Assembly (NCBI RefSeq): GCF_030408755.1
Contig: NZ_CP047209.1
Span: 2,418,001-2,482,000 of the forward strand
Reading direction: 5' to 3'
DNA length: 64,000 nucleotides
Origin: Corynebacterium felinum
GTDB lineage: Bacteria > Actinomycetota > Actinomycetes > Mycobacteriales > Mycobacteriaceae
The notes under the pieces are model-generated. The model was not told the origin of the DNA and did not search any database. It saw only the letters and a list, made by a program, of their open reading frames with translations. Of this stretch, positions 19,401 through 27,610 are shown one piece after another. Numbering within the stretch: position 1 is the stretch's first letter; each line of letters opens with the position of its first letter. The position numbers and the translations under genes were made by a program.

Positions 19401-20061
19401 CGTTTTCGACGTTCTTTTCTACCCGGTAGCGGATTTTTTCTTCGTCTTCGCTCACGGTTCCGGGTTCGTCGATGCCTGCGATTTCGGCGAGTTCGCGCTC
19501 CACTTTTTGTTCAATTTGGTGGATTTCGTTTTCCACGTTCTTTTCCACCCGATAGCGTAGTTTTACTTCTTCGGGCAGGTCCGCGGGGTCCACGGTGAGC
19601 TCGTGTTGCTCAGCGTTCGCCTCACGAGATGATGTTGCATGCTTGTCGACGCCGTCATCGGCCGCAGCTGCGCGTGCGGTTGTTGTGGTTGTGCGTGCGC
19701 GGCGCGTTTTTTTCGCTGGTTTATCGTTGTGCTCTGCGGTGGGAGTATCGTGGGTGGCTTCTTCCTCTGCTGCAGGTTGGGGTGTGCGGGCGGTTTTCTT
19801 TGTGGTCTTTTTCGGTGCCTTCTTGCGGGTTTTCTTCGCAGCCTTTGTGCTGTCTTCTGCAGTGTCGATGGCGCCTAGAAGGGCGTCGAGAAGCATGTGT
19901 GCTTCATCTGCGGTGAGGTTTGATTGGGCTGCTTTCTTTAGCCCTAGTTCAGCAAGCGCTGTAATGAGCTCTTTGGAGCTGCGTCCGAGTTCTTTAGCGA
20001 GAACATGAACGCGGATTTTTTCCCCGATCATCTCCCGATCGAAGTGCGTGGTAGTAGACAC
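16480..20061 (-). CDS. rne: Ribonuclease E/G with IF2_N-like start
   Basis: This 1193-aa endoribonuclease processes rRNA and degrades mRNA. The catalytic core lies in the middle (about residues 440-830). An S1-type RNA-binding region carries NIYLGRVQNVLPSMEAAF, the magnesium site has VIDVNTGKFTG and VVDFIDM, and the zinc link is DCEECAGRG. The long N- and C-terminal arms are low-complexity, charged and Arg-rich, as in actinobacterial RNase E. Residues about 12-55 resemble the IF2 N-terminal domain (RVHVLAKELGRSSKELI). Residues 168-196 and 209-237 are a near-identical internal duplication. It lies upstream of rplU in the standard corynebacterial order. The ATG at 20061 is the first in frame; one ten codons later is possible. 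Confidence 0.95.
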   Translation of the reverse strand: MSTTTHFDREMIGEKIRVHVLAKELGRSSKELITALAELGLKKAAQSNLTADEAHMLLDALLGAIDTAEDSTKAAKKTRKKAPKKTTKKTARTPQPAAEEEATHDTPTAEHNDKPAKKTRRARTTTTTARAAAADDGVDKHATSSREANAEQHELTVDPADLPEEVKLRYRVEKNVENEIHQIEQKVERELAEIAGIDEPGTVSEDEEKIRYRVEKNVENEITQIEQKVERELAEIAHTDQQPTQPHTTKTHDENEDTIETELMDLISDVDTATELDEIIEPVITPAPAHVGFDIPLFMAPTLNNQDPDDDFEMDFYAEGDEAEDDDATTRKRRRGRRGTGRGTGEAAPRTDKRSEPGHKKRKADIDDDTADDTSEEPIALKGSTRLEAQRRRRVEMREESKKKRHIVSEAEFLARRESVNRTMVVRERERTDHPGMVTQVGVLEDDLLVEHFVTSDTQSSMVGNIYLGRVQNVLPSMEAAFIDIGKGRNGVLYAGEVDWRAAGLGGRNRKIEQALASGDQVLVQVSKDPVGHKGARLTTQISLAGRYLVYVPGGRSAGISRKLPAPERKRLKQILRDVVPKDGGVIIRTAAEGVSEEAIAADVNRLHSLWEKIQARTTEETESKGAKPVTMYEEPNMLVKVIRDLFNEDFSTLVVDGQRAWNTVHAYIQSVAPDLLDRLVRFDRSEHDGHDAFEAYRVDEQLQKALSRKVWLPSGGTLVIDRTEAMTVIDVNTGKFTGQGGNLEETVTRNNLEAAEEIVRQMRLRDLGGMIVVDFIDMVLPENQDLVLRRLTEALGRDRTRHQISEVTSLGLVQMTRKRLGTGLLETFATDCEECAGRGVIVHDDPVEQRDVPQTAKGRHGVLHQDPTRHPAAVAMQEDAKEDSGRKRARRRRIEASEVEARTEPAEVTRSTGASIEELAAAVISVPAAPESTTEAVSRDDADTQKPERRRRRAGRRHVEKETEPTFDAIIEGALELADDADPDHPTGADYLPATYEEALAAFEQSPRRKRKVRGNSRSDVKPKPEEFATSPSLVEELAADEPSEEVQKPVVQESVRSRRGVRRVRSAAEIEQDRVEAVKREASRRRRAVRRRMTAEEPQPLESTVAAESSASHEDQARVVSAVVQDSQPAAGLKRGKRRAVRRTMTASSDKPSSARAVVADVNVSAVSESAKSTSRGSRGRRRVIRRAERK
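19351..19560 (-). repeat. Internal tandem duplication in rne
   Basis: Residues 168-196 and 209-237 of RNase E share RYRVEKNVENEI, QIEQKVERELAEIA and their spacing, with a period of 41 codons (123 bases). The copies are at 19474-19560 and 19351-19437. The repeated segment is charged and predicted helical, so it may form a coiled coil in the N-terminal arm. Confidence 0.85.
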
Positions 20062-20687
20062 TGGTGTCCATTCTCCTCATTGTGTGAGGCAGCAAACAGC
20101 CGTTCTGTGTATGAGCACAGTACCCTTGCGTTTTCTTTCGTGTTGTCGCACTTAAATCTTTTAAAGCTACCGTGACGGATCGTTGTCGGTAGTTGTGTGC
20201 GTGTCCTTTGTGGTGACAAGTTTCTCCGGGCGCAGCCGTGCACATCGTCTACCCTTTACCCTCCAAGCCCGCATGGTAGGGCGTGGGTGTGTAAAAGGTG
20301 TTGTTGTGCCGTCGCAGCCAGCGCAGAGAAGGTTGTAGAACGCACGAACAGTAATGAAATTATAAAAAGTAGTGTGAACCAGCAGAAAGCGTGGGTGTTT
20401 CTCTGTGTAGAGGACACAGAGAGTGTTTGCTACAAAATTTTATTGGCCGTATGAAGTTTTAAAAACAAAGCGTGCGCGAAGGCGTGCGAGCACGGTTGGT
20501 GCTGCGCGGGAGTGTTTCCTTTCGAGGGGAAACGGCGCACTGTTTATCTATTCTTCCATAGAAACGGGTTGCTGTGTGTAACTGCTGGCACCTTGCCGTA
20601 GTGTGCGTGCACATTCGTGGTTGTTGGTTGCTTTTTACCTTCAGGTGGCTGCTGTTTGGGGGTGTGCATGGCGGCGGGAAATGTACA
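20062..20687. other. Long non-coding region upstream of rne
   Basis: About 630 bases between rne and dipZ hold no gene I can support. Short minus-strand frames end just upstream of rne but have no recognisable content. A long 5' leader for rne, as described in other bacteria for autoregulation, would fit here, but no specific structure was seen. Confidence 0.45.
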
Positions 20688-20726
20688 ACACCCTCATCAC
20701 GCTTGTGTAGTCGGTGATGAGGGTGT
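20688..20726 (-). terminator. Terminator after dipZ
   Basis: Thirteen-base arms ACACCCTCATCAC and GTGATGAGGGTGT pair exactly around a 13-base loop, 15 bases beyond the dipZ stop. Confidence 0.85.
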
Positions 20727-20740
20727 GTGGCGCTTTGTGT

Positions 20741-22411
20741 TTAGCCGAATGTGAAGGAGTACAGTTCGAGACCTTCAGATGGGGTGAGTGTGATCAGCTC
20801 TTCGCGGCTGTGTTCTTCTTTAATGATGTCGATGGTTCCATCTTCAGTAACTTCGAAGATTTGTTCGTCCCCGTTTTCGCGGGTGAGGGTGATCTGCCCT
20901 GTTCCGGAGATAACAAGCTGTACCCACTTCGCTTTGTAGTTGAGTTCGATGCTGGCGTTCTCACTGCGGGCGGCGATGGAGTCGGCGCTGATGTTCCAGG
21001 TTCCGGCGAGGGTGTAGAACCCAAGTTTCGGTGCGCGGCCCACCCCGAAGTCGATCTCGCCGGTGACTTTTCCACGGGCAGGGTTGTTTTGGTATTTGGA
21101 GCGTTGTGCACCGAGGTAGGTTTCGGGGCTGCGTGCTTCGTGGGCGCGTGTGTTCACCTCTTGTTCAACTGGGTTGGGGAGAGTGATTGCTGGGTCGCGT
21201 TGAGTAAGCAGGGTTCGAATCAGTGTTTCGGTTTCTGCATAGTTTCCTTCACCTTCGTGTAATTGCACCAGCGTGCCGGTGTGGTCGGCGAGGTAGCGGG
21301 CTGGCCAGTAGCGGTTGTTGAAGTTTTCCCAGGTGGCAAAGTCGTTGTCTTGTGCAACAGGGTAGTGAATCTTTTGCTTGTCGACGGCGGCTTTCAGGTT
21401 TCCTAGATCGCGCTCAAACCCGTATTCGGGTGCATGAATGCCGACCACCTCAAGACCGTAGTCTTTGTAGGTGTCATACATCTTGGTGATGTGGGTATTG
21501 GCGCGCTGGCAGTTGATGCAGGCGTAGGCCCAGAAATCAACGAGGGTGACTTTTCCGTTGCTCGCAGGGTCAACAGCGGTATCTGTGTTGATCCAGTTAG
21601 TCAGGCCCTCAAATTTCGGTAGCTCGCCACAATCATTGGGCTGGGTTCCCACTCCTAGGGTGCGGCAATGCTCGATCCCCTTCCGCCCTTCCACTGTAGT
21701 GTTTGTTGGCACCTGCGCACCGAGCGAGTGTTGTAGCTGAGCAGTCCAGTCCGGTACTGCGCGTTGGATAGCTGCAGGAGCGTCGAAAGCAAGAGCCGTA
21801 GCTAGTGCGATGACCACCACACCAGAAATGCGGCGGGCGGTGGTGTTGTGGGATTGGAACCAATCCACCCGCTGGCCTACCTTATGTCCGCCAAGGGCAA
21901 ACAGTAGCAAAGGAAGTGCGGCACCAAGGGCGAAAGAAATGGTTAGCGCAACAATGCTGGCATCGACTTTACCGGTTGCCGCAGCAACGGTAATGGCCGC
22001 AAGAACAGGGCCTGCGCACGGCACGTACACGGTGCCTAGTGCAAGACCTACTGCAAATCCACCTTTATCGCGTGCTTTGTTTTGCAAAAAGTAGGGTTTG
22101 GGGAGTTTATCAAAAGGCGCTTGTAATAGTGCCCCTACCGCAGGGATGAGCATTCCAATACCCACCGCTACGAGCATTCCGATCCCGATCCACCGCAGGG
22201 TGCTTTGTGGCAGGCCAAGTGCGTTGAGCACCACCGACCCCAATAATGTCAGCAGTGCAAAGCTGGTTGCTAAACCACCAACAACAAGATACGGTCTGCG
22301 TTTTTGCCCACCTGAGACTGCAAGAATCAACGGCAGAACAGGAAGAATACAAGGGGAAAGGCTTGTCAGAATACCGCCAACAAGGCCGATAAGAATCAGT
22401 GAAATGATCAT
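20741..22411 (-). CDS. dipZ: CcdA-thioredoxin fusion protein, DipZ type
   Basis: DipZ carries reducing power across the membrane to exported thiols. The 556-aa protein has three parts. An N-terminal CcdA membrane domain with six helices (about 1-225) contains LSPCILPVLP and VPCAGPVLAA, whose cysteines relay electrons. A TlpA-like thioredoxin domain (about 265-405) has the active site CINC in FWAYACINCQRA. A C-terminal beta-sandwich domain (about 430-556) resembles carbohydrate-binding folds, as in Mycobacterium tuberculosis DipZ. The length fits that family somewhat on the short side. It is a single-gene unit closed by a hairpin. The exact substrate cannot be read from the sequence. Confidence 0.92.
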   Translation of the reverse strand: MIISLILIGLVGGILTSLSPCILPVLPLILAVSGGQKRRPYLVVGGLATSFALLTLLGSVVLNALGLPQSTLRWIGIGMLVAVGIGMLIPAVGALLQAPFDKLPKPYFLQNKARDKGGFAVGLALGTVYVPCAGPVLAAITVAAATGKVDASIVALTISFALGAALPLLLFALGGHKVGQRVDWFQSHNTTARRISGVVVIALATALAFDAPAAIQRAVPDWTAQLQHSLGAQVPTNTTVEGRKGIEHCRTLGVGTQPNDCGELPKFEGLTNWINTDTAVDPASNGKVTLVDFWAYACINCQRANTHITKMYDTYKDYGLEVVGIHAPEYGFERDLGNLKAAVDKQKIHYPVAQDNDFATWENFNNRYWPARYLADHTGTLVQLHEGEGNYAETETLIRTLLTQRDPAITLPNPVEQEVNTRAHEARSPETYLGAQRSKYQNNPARGKVTGEIDFGVGRAPKLGFYTLAGTWNISADSIAARSENASIELNYKAKWVQLVISGTGQITLTRENGDEQIFEVTEDGTIDIIKEEHSREELITLTPSEGLELYSFTFG

Positions 22412-23891
22412 CCGGTTATCCTCACTATTATCGATGAAAGCGACTATGAATGCGGAAAGACATTTCGCTCACGCATCGAAGCTCACACCCGCTGCTCTTT
22501 TTTCAGGGCTGTGCTCACGTGCGCTGCGTGGTGTTTTCCACCTCCATTCCTCCATCCGGAACAACAGCTTTTTCGGATTGCACCTGTATCACAGCGCACA
22601 TCACAATCGCCCTCGAAATACCAAGTATGCTCGCTTTTTCACTGCGCAATGAACACATATCCAAGTAGGGACGGAAGTCAGACTCGGCAATAAAGTGCGT
22701 GATGTTCAGCGTATCTTCGCGAAGCGCACTAGCCCATAAGGGAGCGCTTTTCTTGGTAGGGGTAGAAGGCTTTGGCATATATAAGCGAAATAGTGGACTT
22801 CTCCCATCAGGAGAATGCAGTATGAAAAGAAGGCGCAGGAGCCGACACACACTGACGCATGATCGACGCGATTGGATGGGAAAAGCCCTGCGCACCACAA
22901 CCGAACAGCATACCTATGAATACGTGGAGATTGATTCAAAAATACTGATTCGACTTTCAGCAAACACAAGAAAAATTGACCTGCGGTTTTATGGGTAGCA
23001 CTTGCTCTATGTCGAATTAATATTTCTCCTACATACTGCAAAGCCCCCCCCCTTGCCCCTACCAAGAACAGCGCTACCAATGCACACGCAAACACAGATG
23101 AGATACGCTCAACGTCACGCGCGTGAGTGACAATCCAACTTTGGTACCCAAAGGAATGTGAGGCTGAAAGTTACGCACACCACCCTGCATGCTGAGAAGG
23201 TAGACCTAGTTTTCCACCACAGAGACAATGAGAATGCGACCACCCTTAAACTACGTGCGACTGTGTTCTTGTGAATAGATCGTGATCGAAACTAAAAGCA
23301 ATACTCAACACACAAGCACGCACATGTTGAAGACCAGCGCGATTTTCACCACTCTGAACACCCCCTCTCGCTCCCGCCTGCGTAGCCTTGACGCTTTACC
23401 CACCACGCCCCCAATAACCACAGTTTGGGGTTTCCCCTGTTTACTAAAAGCCTAGATCAGTACCATCCGATCAAACTCCACTGGATTGATCGGCACCCCC
23501 CTTTTCCCCGAGGCTTTCCCACCTACGGGTTGTGTCCATTCTCGCCATTGTATTTTTCACTAAAGCAAGCATCGTTGAACACCACTAAACCTATACCTGA
23601 CCTGCGCGAAAAAGTTTTTTCTTTCTTTTTCCAATCCGTTTGTACTTGTGCACCGGATGCATAGATGTAAGGGCACAACATCGTGCCAACATACTGCTTA
23701 AGAATGCTGTACAACTTTCGTCTTGCGTGGTTCAAGGTTCAGAAGCCGCCTTGAGCATGAAAACACAGGCGCAAAAGTTGAAGCCCGCCTTCTTCCTTCG
23801 TTTCCGGGGTGGTTGCATTTTTCGGTGGTCGTTTCCTTCGCTGTTGTGCCCTTCACTATCTTGTTGTTTTTTAGTAAAGGAGAGTTTTCCT
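22412..23891. other. Long region without a convincing gene
   Basis: Nearly 1.5 kb between dipZ and the MXKDX lipoprotein gene carry no recognisable gene on either strand. Open frames at 22515-22898, 22706-23095 (both minus) and 23425-23664 (plus) have no domain, no good ribosome binding site and unusual composition. A run of nine C lies at 23044-23052. The region may be decayed sequence. The right end must contain the promoter of the lipoprotein gene. Confidence 0.5.
22822..22998 (+). CDS. Possible small basic protein, very uncertain
   Basis: A 58-codon frame begins at ATG 22822 with AGGAG eight bases upstream, the only good ribosome binding site in this gap. The product would start MKRRRRSRHTL and is basic at its N-terminus. 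Nothing in it is recognisable and there is no supporting neighbour, so it may be chance. Confidence 0.15.
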   Translation: MKRRRRSRHTLTHDRRDWMGKALRTTTEQHTYEYVEIDSKILIRLSANTRKIDLRFYG

Positions 23892-24146
23892 ATGCGCACC
23901 CGCACTTTCGTCACCGCTGCTGCCGCTTTGATTCTTTCTGGTGCAACCCTGGTTGCTTGTGGTGATAAAGACACCCCTGCCAACAGCATGATGGAATCAA
24001 CCATGCCTTCAGAATCCAGCAGCTCTTCCATGGACAAGATGGACAAGGACGCCATGGACAAGGATGCAATGGAGAAGGATGCAATGGAGAAGGACGCCAT
24101 GGAGAAGACGGACAAGATGGAAAAAGATGCAATGGAGAAGAAGTAA
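23892..24146 (+). CDS. Pentapeptide MXKDX-repeat lipoprotein
   Basis: This 84-aa protein has a lipoprotein signal with lipobox LVAC (Cys23), so it is probably lipid-anchored outside the membrane. After a Ser/Met-rich linker (30-46) it consists of about seven imperfect pentapeptides of the form M-X-K-D-X (MDKDA, MEKDA). This matches the small exported MXKDX repeat family, whose function is not known to me. AAAGGAG seven bases before the ATG sets the start. It sits 98 bases upstream of a SigK-like sigma factor gene on the same strand, so it may be a target or partner of that regulon. The Met and acidic residues would suit metal binding or oxidant scavenging, but that is inference. Confidence 0.8.
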   Translation: MRTRTFVTAAAALILSGATLVACGDKDTPANSMMESTMPSESSSSSMDKMDKDAMDKDAMEKDAMEKDAMEKTDKMEKDAMEKK

Positions 24147-24244
24147 ACGCTTTCCTTCGCTAAATTATTCCACGGTGTGAATAATCCCACCGATATCGTT
24201 TCTCACTTCAAACGAAACTCATGCCCGGACTAGTCTTAGTGCCT

Positions 24245-24808
24245 ATGCCCACTACCGAAGAACTCCTCACCCTTGTTGCGGCAGGCGACAAGGGTGCCTT
24301 CGGCGAACTCTACGATCTACTCTCCCCCACCGTGATGGGTATTTGCATGCATATTGTGCGAAACCAATCCATTGCGGAAGAGATAGCGCAAGAAGTCTTC
24401 GTCGAAGTTTGGCGTCGAGCGCACACGTTTGACCCTAACCAGTCCTCCGCAAAAACCTGGGTTGGCCGGATCGCGAAATCTCGTTCAATCGATAAACTTC
24501 GCTCCATGACAGCAGCGGCACTTCGCGATGATCGGGATGCGATGTTGGATAAAGTCACGCGCTTTATCGACGTCGAAACCAACGCCTTAACCAACATTGA
24601 GGCAGCGCGTGTCCGGCAAGCACTAGCAAGCATTGGCGAACCCCACAAAAGTGCGCTCATGCTGACCTATTTTGGTGGGTTAAGCCACCCCGAACTTGCT
24701 GAGAAAACTGGGGTTCCGCTGGGAACCGCGAAAACACGTGTACGCGATGGCATTAAGAAGCTACGATTAGCTCTATCAACGCTTAAGGAAGGAGGCACCC
24801 GTGGCTAA
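24245..24808 (+). CDS. sigK: ECF RNA polymerase sigma factor, SigK-like
   Basis: This 187-aa sigma factor directs RNA polymerase to a small regulon in response to an envelope signal. Region 2 (about 20-90) has the core-binding IAEEIAQEVFVEVWRRA and the promoter -10 reader RIAKSRSIDKLR. Region 4 (about 120-180) has the HTH LSHPELAEKTGVPLGTAKTRVRDG. The pattern and the RskA-type partner directly downstream indicate the SigK group of actinobacteria. I chose ATG 24245; an ATG eight codons upstream is equally open and neither has a clear ribosome binding site. The partner gene overlaps its last eight bases, so the two are translationally coupled. Confidence 0.88.
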   Translation: MPTTEELLTLVAAGDKGAFGELYDLLSPTVMGICMHIVRNQSIAEEIAQEVFVEVWRRAHTFDPNQSSAKTWVGRIAKSRSIDKLRSMTAAALRDDRDAMLDKVTRFIDVETNALTNIEAARVRQALASIGEPHKSALMLTYFGGLSHPELAEKTGVPLGTAKTRVRDGIKKLRLALSTLKEGGTRG

Positions 24809-25472
24809 AAATCAGCCGACAGGAATTCCCTTCGACAACGATGATGAGGCATTCCTCGATGAGGTACTCCTAGGCGCAGTCCCCCCTGCCCCACCTCCTA
24901 GCGACCTCAAAGCTGCCATTTTTGCTCGCATCGATGAAACCCCGCCCGCTTCCACCACCGACGAACATGGCGCTGAAGTTATATCCTTGCATTCCCGCCG
25001 GAAAAACCCACTATGGATTCGTGGGCTAGTGGCTGCTGCAGCAGCTGTAGTTTTATTTGCCGGAGGAGTGTATACAAGCTCCTTCTTTGACACTCAGCCC
25101 ACTGGTATCCACGCCGATAGTGCCCACGGGATTGATCAGATGCATGAAATTATGGCAGCAGATGACATGCAGCAAGCGAAACTTCATGCTGCTGGGGCCT
25201 CTTTAGATATTGTTTCCTCCGAAACGATGTCGAAAGCAGGAGCTCTAGTTCAAGGCGCTGCGCAGCTTCATGCGGGGATGGGTGCTCAAGTATGGAGTGT
25301 TAATCCTCAAGGTGAAATTAGTTCAGCTGGTGTGATCGGCCCCGAGGATCACAAAGATGTGTGGATGCCTTTCAATGACGATGCCGTCAAAGTGTTCCTC
25401 ACTGAAGAACCTATGGCTGGCAGCGATTCACCCACTGGGCGCATGCTAGGCGAAATCATGGTGTCTAAGTAA
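24801..25472 (+). CDS. rskA: Anti-sigma factor, RskA family
   Basis: This 223-aa membrane protein should hold the SigK-like factor inactive. The cytoplasmic part (1-70) has an acidic start and PPAPPPSDLKAAIFARI, typical of anti-sigma-K proteins. Residues about 74-92 are a membrane helix (LVAAAAAVVLFAGGVY). The outer part (93-223) matches the RskA domain, with MSKAGALVQGAAQLHAGMGAQVW and a VFLTEEPMAGSDSPTG end. In mycobacteria such proteins are cut by membrane proteases to release SigK. The GTG start at 24801 has GAAGGAGG upstream and overlaps the sigma gene. A strong terminator follows. Confidence 0.88.
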   Translation: MAKNQPTGIPFDNDDEAFLDEVLLGAVPPAPPPSDLKAAIFARIDETPPASTTDEHGAEVISLHSRRKNPLWIRGLVAAAAAVVLFAGGVYTSSFFDTQPTGIHADSAHGIDQMHEIMAADDMQQAKLHAAGASLDIVSSETMSKAGALVQGAAQLHAGMGAQVWSVNPQGEISSAGVIGPEDHKDVWMPFNDDAVKVFLTEEPMAGSDSPTGRMLGEIMVSK

Positions 25473-25476
25473 AAGA

Positions 25477-25514
25477 AATCCTTTCCTATGTCTTATTGTG
25501 GGAAAGGATTTTTT
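25477..25514 (+). terminator. Terminator after sigK-rskA
   Basis: Ten-base arms AATCCTTTCC and GGAAAGGATT enclose a 14-base loop and are followed by TTTT. It ends the sigma/anti-sigma operon. Confidence 0.9.
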
Positions 25515-25528
25515 CACCTCATACAAAT

Positions 25529-25576
25529 CAAAAACTCTTCTTTCGCTGGTGTTGGCCAAAGCGAAAGAAGAGTTTT
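25529..25576 (-). terminator. Terminator after ndk
   Basis: Thirteen-base arms CTCTTCTTTCGCT and AGCGAAAGAAGAG pair perfectly, with T-runs on both strands, so it can work in both directions. It lies 28 bases past the ndk stop. Confidence 0.9.
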
Positions 25577-25599
25577 ATTACAAAAAGGAGTGCGGTTTC

Positions 25600-26010
25600 C
25601 TACAGGTTAGGGAACCAAATAGCGATCTCACGCGCAGCAGACTCCTCGGAGTCAGAGCCATGAACAACGTTTTCAGCAACGCTCAGTGCGAAATCACCAC
25701 GGATGGTGCCTGGGGTTGCCTTCGCAACTGGGTCGGTACCACCGGCAAGCTGGCGCCAAGCCTCGATTGCACGTGGGCCCTCAACGACACCGGCGATCAG
25801 TGGTGCGGAGGTGATGAAATCAACCAGCTCGCCGAAGAATGGCTTATCGGCGTGCTCAGCGTAGTGCTTCTCAGCAGTCTCACGGTCGGTCACACGCAGG
25901 TCCAAAGCAGCAAGCTTCAGGCCCTTACGCTCGATGCGTGCAATGATCTCGCCAACGTGGCCAGCAGCAACACCGTCTGGCTTAATCAGAATCAGGGTAC
26001 GTTCAGTCAT
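25600..26010 (-). CDS. ndk: Nucleoside diphosphate kinase
   Basis: Ndk balances nucleoside triphosphate pools by moving the gamma-phosphate from ATP to other nucleoside diphosphates through a phospho-histidine. The 136-aa protein has the family start [13 protein letters not shown] and the active-site [12 protein letters not shown], with the catalytic histidine. Length and motifs are standard. A 24-base palindrome lies 76 bases upstream of its ATG. It is convergent with rskA, with back-to-back terminators between them. Confidence 0.97.
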   Translation of the reverse strand: MTERTLILIKPDGVAAGHVGEIIARIERKGLKLAALDLRVTDRETAEKHYAEHADKPFFGELVDFITSAPLIAGVVEGPRAIEAWRQLAGGTDPVAKATPGTIRGDFALSVAENVVHGSDSEESAAREIAIWFPNL

Positions 26011-26085
26011 GGTTACCTAGTCTAACCCAAACTTGTACCTCAATGCCGAAAACCGCCACAAGGAGGCAGCGATTCCATAACTCCT

Positions 26086-26109
26086 AATCGTCGCACCCGT
26101 GCGACGATT
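26086..26109. promoter_or_regulatory. 24-base palindrome upstream of ndk
   Basis: Eleven-base arms AATCGTCGCAC and GTGCGACGATT are perfect inverted repeats with a two-base spacer. That is too tight for a normal terminator loop and no T-run follows, so a protein-binding site is possible. It lies between ndk and the broken AlbA_2 gene. Which gene it serves, if any, is unknown. Confidence 0.4.
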
Positions 26110-26289
26110 CGACGGTGAATTCTCATGATCCTTTAGCTATTTCCGCCCCAGAGGGGCTGGAAGTACGCGAAGCATCGTCAAAAAACAACACGCAGTAAGC
26201 ACGGAACACGCAAGATTCAAAGCGACAGCAATTGTTGCATGGATCACGTCGCCAACGATGCCTACACCTATCAGGGGGTATAGCCAACC

Positions 26290-27490
26290 TTATTCGCGAT
26301 GAAGTTTATAACGGGTAGACCGACCTTTACCTTCTTGTTGCACTATTCCTTGTGCACGCAGTTCCTTTAACGCTCGCTGAACTGCATCACTACTCAAACC
26401 TGTGAGCTTTTCAATCTCACGCCTCGAAGCGACATCCGCTTGAAGCACCTGAACAATTTTTTCATGACGGGCATCTTTTATTCCCTGCAAAACCACGTCT
26501 TTTAATTTGTGCGATTCCGCCAGATCCTTCTCTAAAACAATCTTTGTAACCAGTAATCCCTCGTTGTCGAAGCGACCATTCAGCTCAGTCGCTTCCTGAA
26601 TGACCGGCAATGTGACAGTGACTGAAGAATCATAAATTTCAAACTCTGGTTCAGCTATGTATCCACGATACGCATCTCTGATTCGCCCAACTCCAGTACC
26701 TAGTTGCTCGATGTATTTCAATCGAAGGAACACGAAGCCCACAAGGGGGTTTCGCATCACCGAAAGGTACACACGGAGAAATTCCTCAGGAATAATTCCT
26801 ATTGGTAACCCACCAGGTGACGTTATCTCAATTCGATCGTTGAACATGCTCACTCGAATTTCCGAAGATACATCCCATGCACGGTGCACCAAGGCATTAG
26901 CTATTGCTTCCCGAAACGCAGCTTCTGGGATTTGCTCCACAGTTTCCCACGTAGCTTTCTCTATCTTTTCATGAACGTAGTACTGACGGTATTTCTCTAC
27001 TGCTAGATGCAGCTGCTCCAGAATAGACCGACCACTCAAACTAAAGTTCTCGTAAATTTCACTAATCGAATCCCCAAAACACGCAATACGAAGACCAGGA
27101 AAAGGATTATTATCTGACAACGGCGCAGCTGCGTTATTAAATTCCCCACCGCGAAACACCAATTCAAAAGATCTTAATATATTTAAATCAACCTGTTCTA
27201 CCCCAAGTTTTTGGCTAAACTCGCGATCAAGATAAGTGAAGGTCAGATCCTAATTTCTCGATCTCAGATCTTCAAAATTGCGGTTCTCGCTTGAGTTCAA
27301 GAGTATCCATCACCCGTGTGGAGGTGTCAGCCCGTTTATATGCTTGGCTCTTATAAAAATAAGGTTTATCGTCACCTTCGTAAATTTCCACCACAATCAC
27401 GTTGTTAGCAGAAAGATTCATTGTGAAATCTGGGCGAGGTTTAATCGAATCATTGATTTTGCTTTCAATCTTCAACATCTCTTTCTTAGC
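26290..27490 (-). pseudogene. 3' part of an AlbA_2/RecG-like regulator gene, broken
   Basis: Minus-strand frames here encode the second half of an AlbA_2 (Schlafen-like) domain (27272-27490, with IESKINDSIKPRPDF and YEGDDKPY), an ATPase-like middle and a C-terminal winged helix (26290-27162, with EAFREAIANALVHRAWD and LSSDAVQRALKELRAQG). Such proteins are ATP-dependent, RecG-like transcription regulators. The gene is broken three ways. An IS1380-type element separates this part from its 5' end at 27490. A frameshift near 27280-27295 puts the first piece out of frame (it ends ELKREPQF then stop). An in-frame TAG near 27250 stands where related proteins have Gln. Translation from the ATG at 27162 could still yield a 290-aa fragment, but full function is lost. 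Confidence 0.8.
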
Positions 27491-27507
27491 CCGGATTTTT
27501 CATGGGT
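27491..27507 (+). repeat. Left terminal inverted repeat of the IS1380 element
   Basis: CCCGGATTTTTCATGGG matches the right end in all but one of its first 17 bases and abuts the target duplicate TTAG. Confidence 0.9.
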
Positions 27508-27610
27508 GTGGGGTGAAAAGGTGAGCAAAAAGTAAAGAAAGTGCTTCTTGACCTGCTAGAATAGAGATGTTTTGAAGTCAATAATCTAGGCAGAAAGAAA
27601 CACTTTCAAG

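Noticed and set aside
20028..20243. Leader peptide upstream of rne
   Set aside because: The frame overlaps the rne start in another frame and has no good ribosome binding site or recognisable feature.
23041..23060. 6C-type actinobacterial RNA at the C-rich tract
   Set aside because: There is a single C run and no pair of stems with C-rich loops.
22706..23095. Minus-strand frame of 129 codons with a hydrophobic start
   Set aside because: No recognisable domain and it crosses a C9 tract; too weak to call as a gene.
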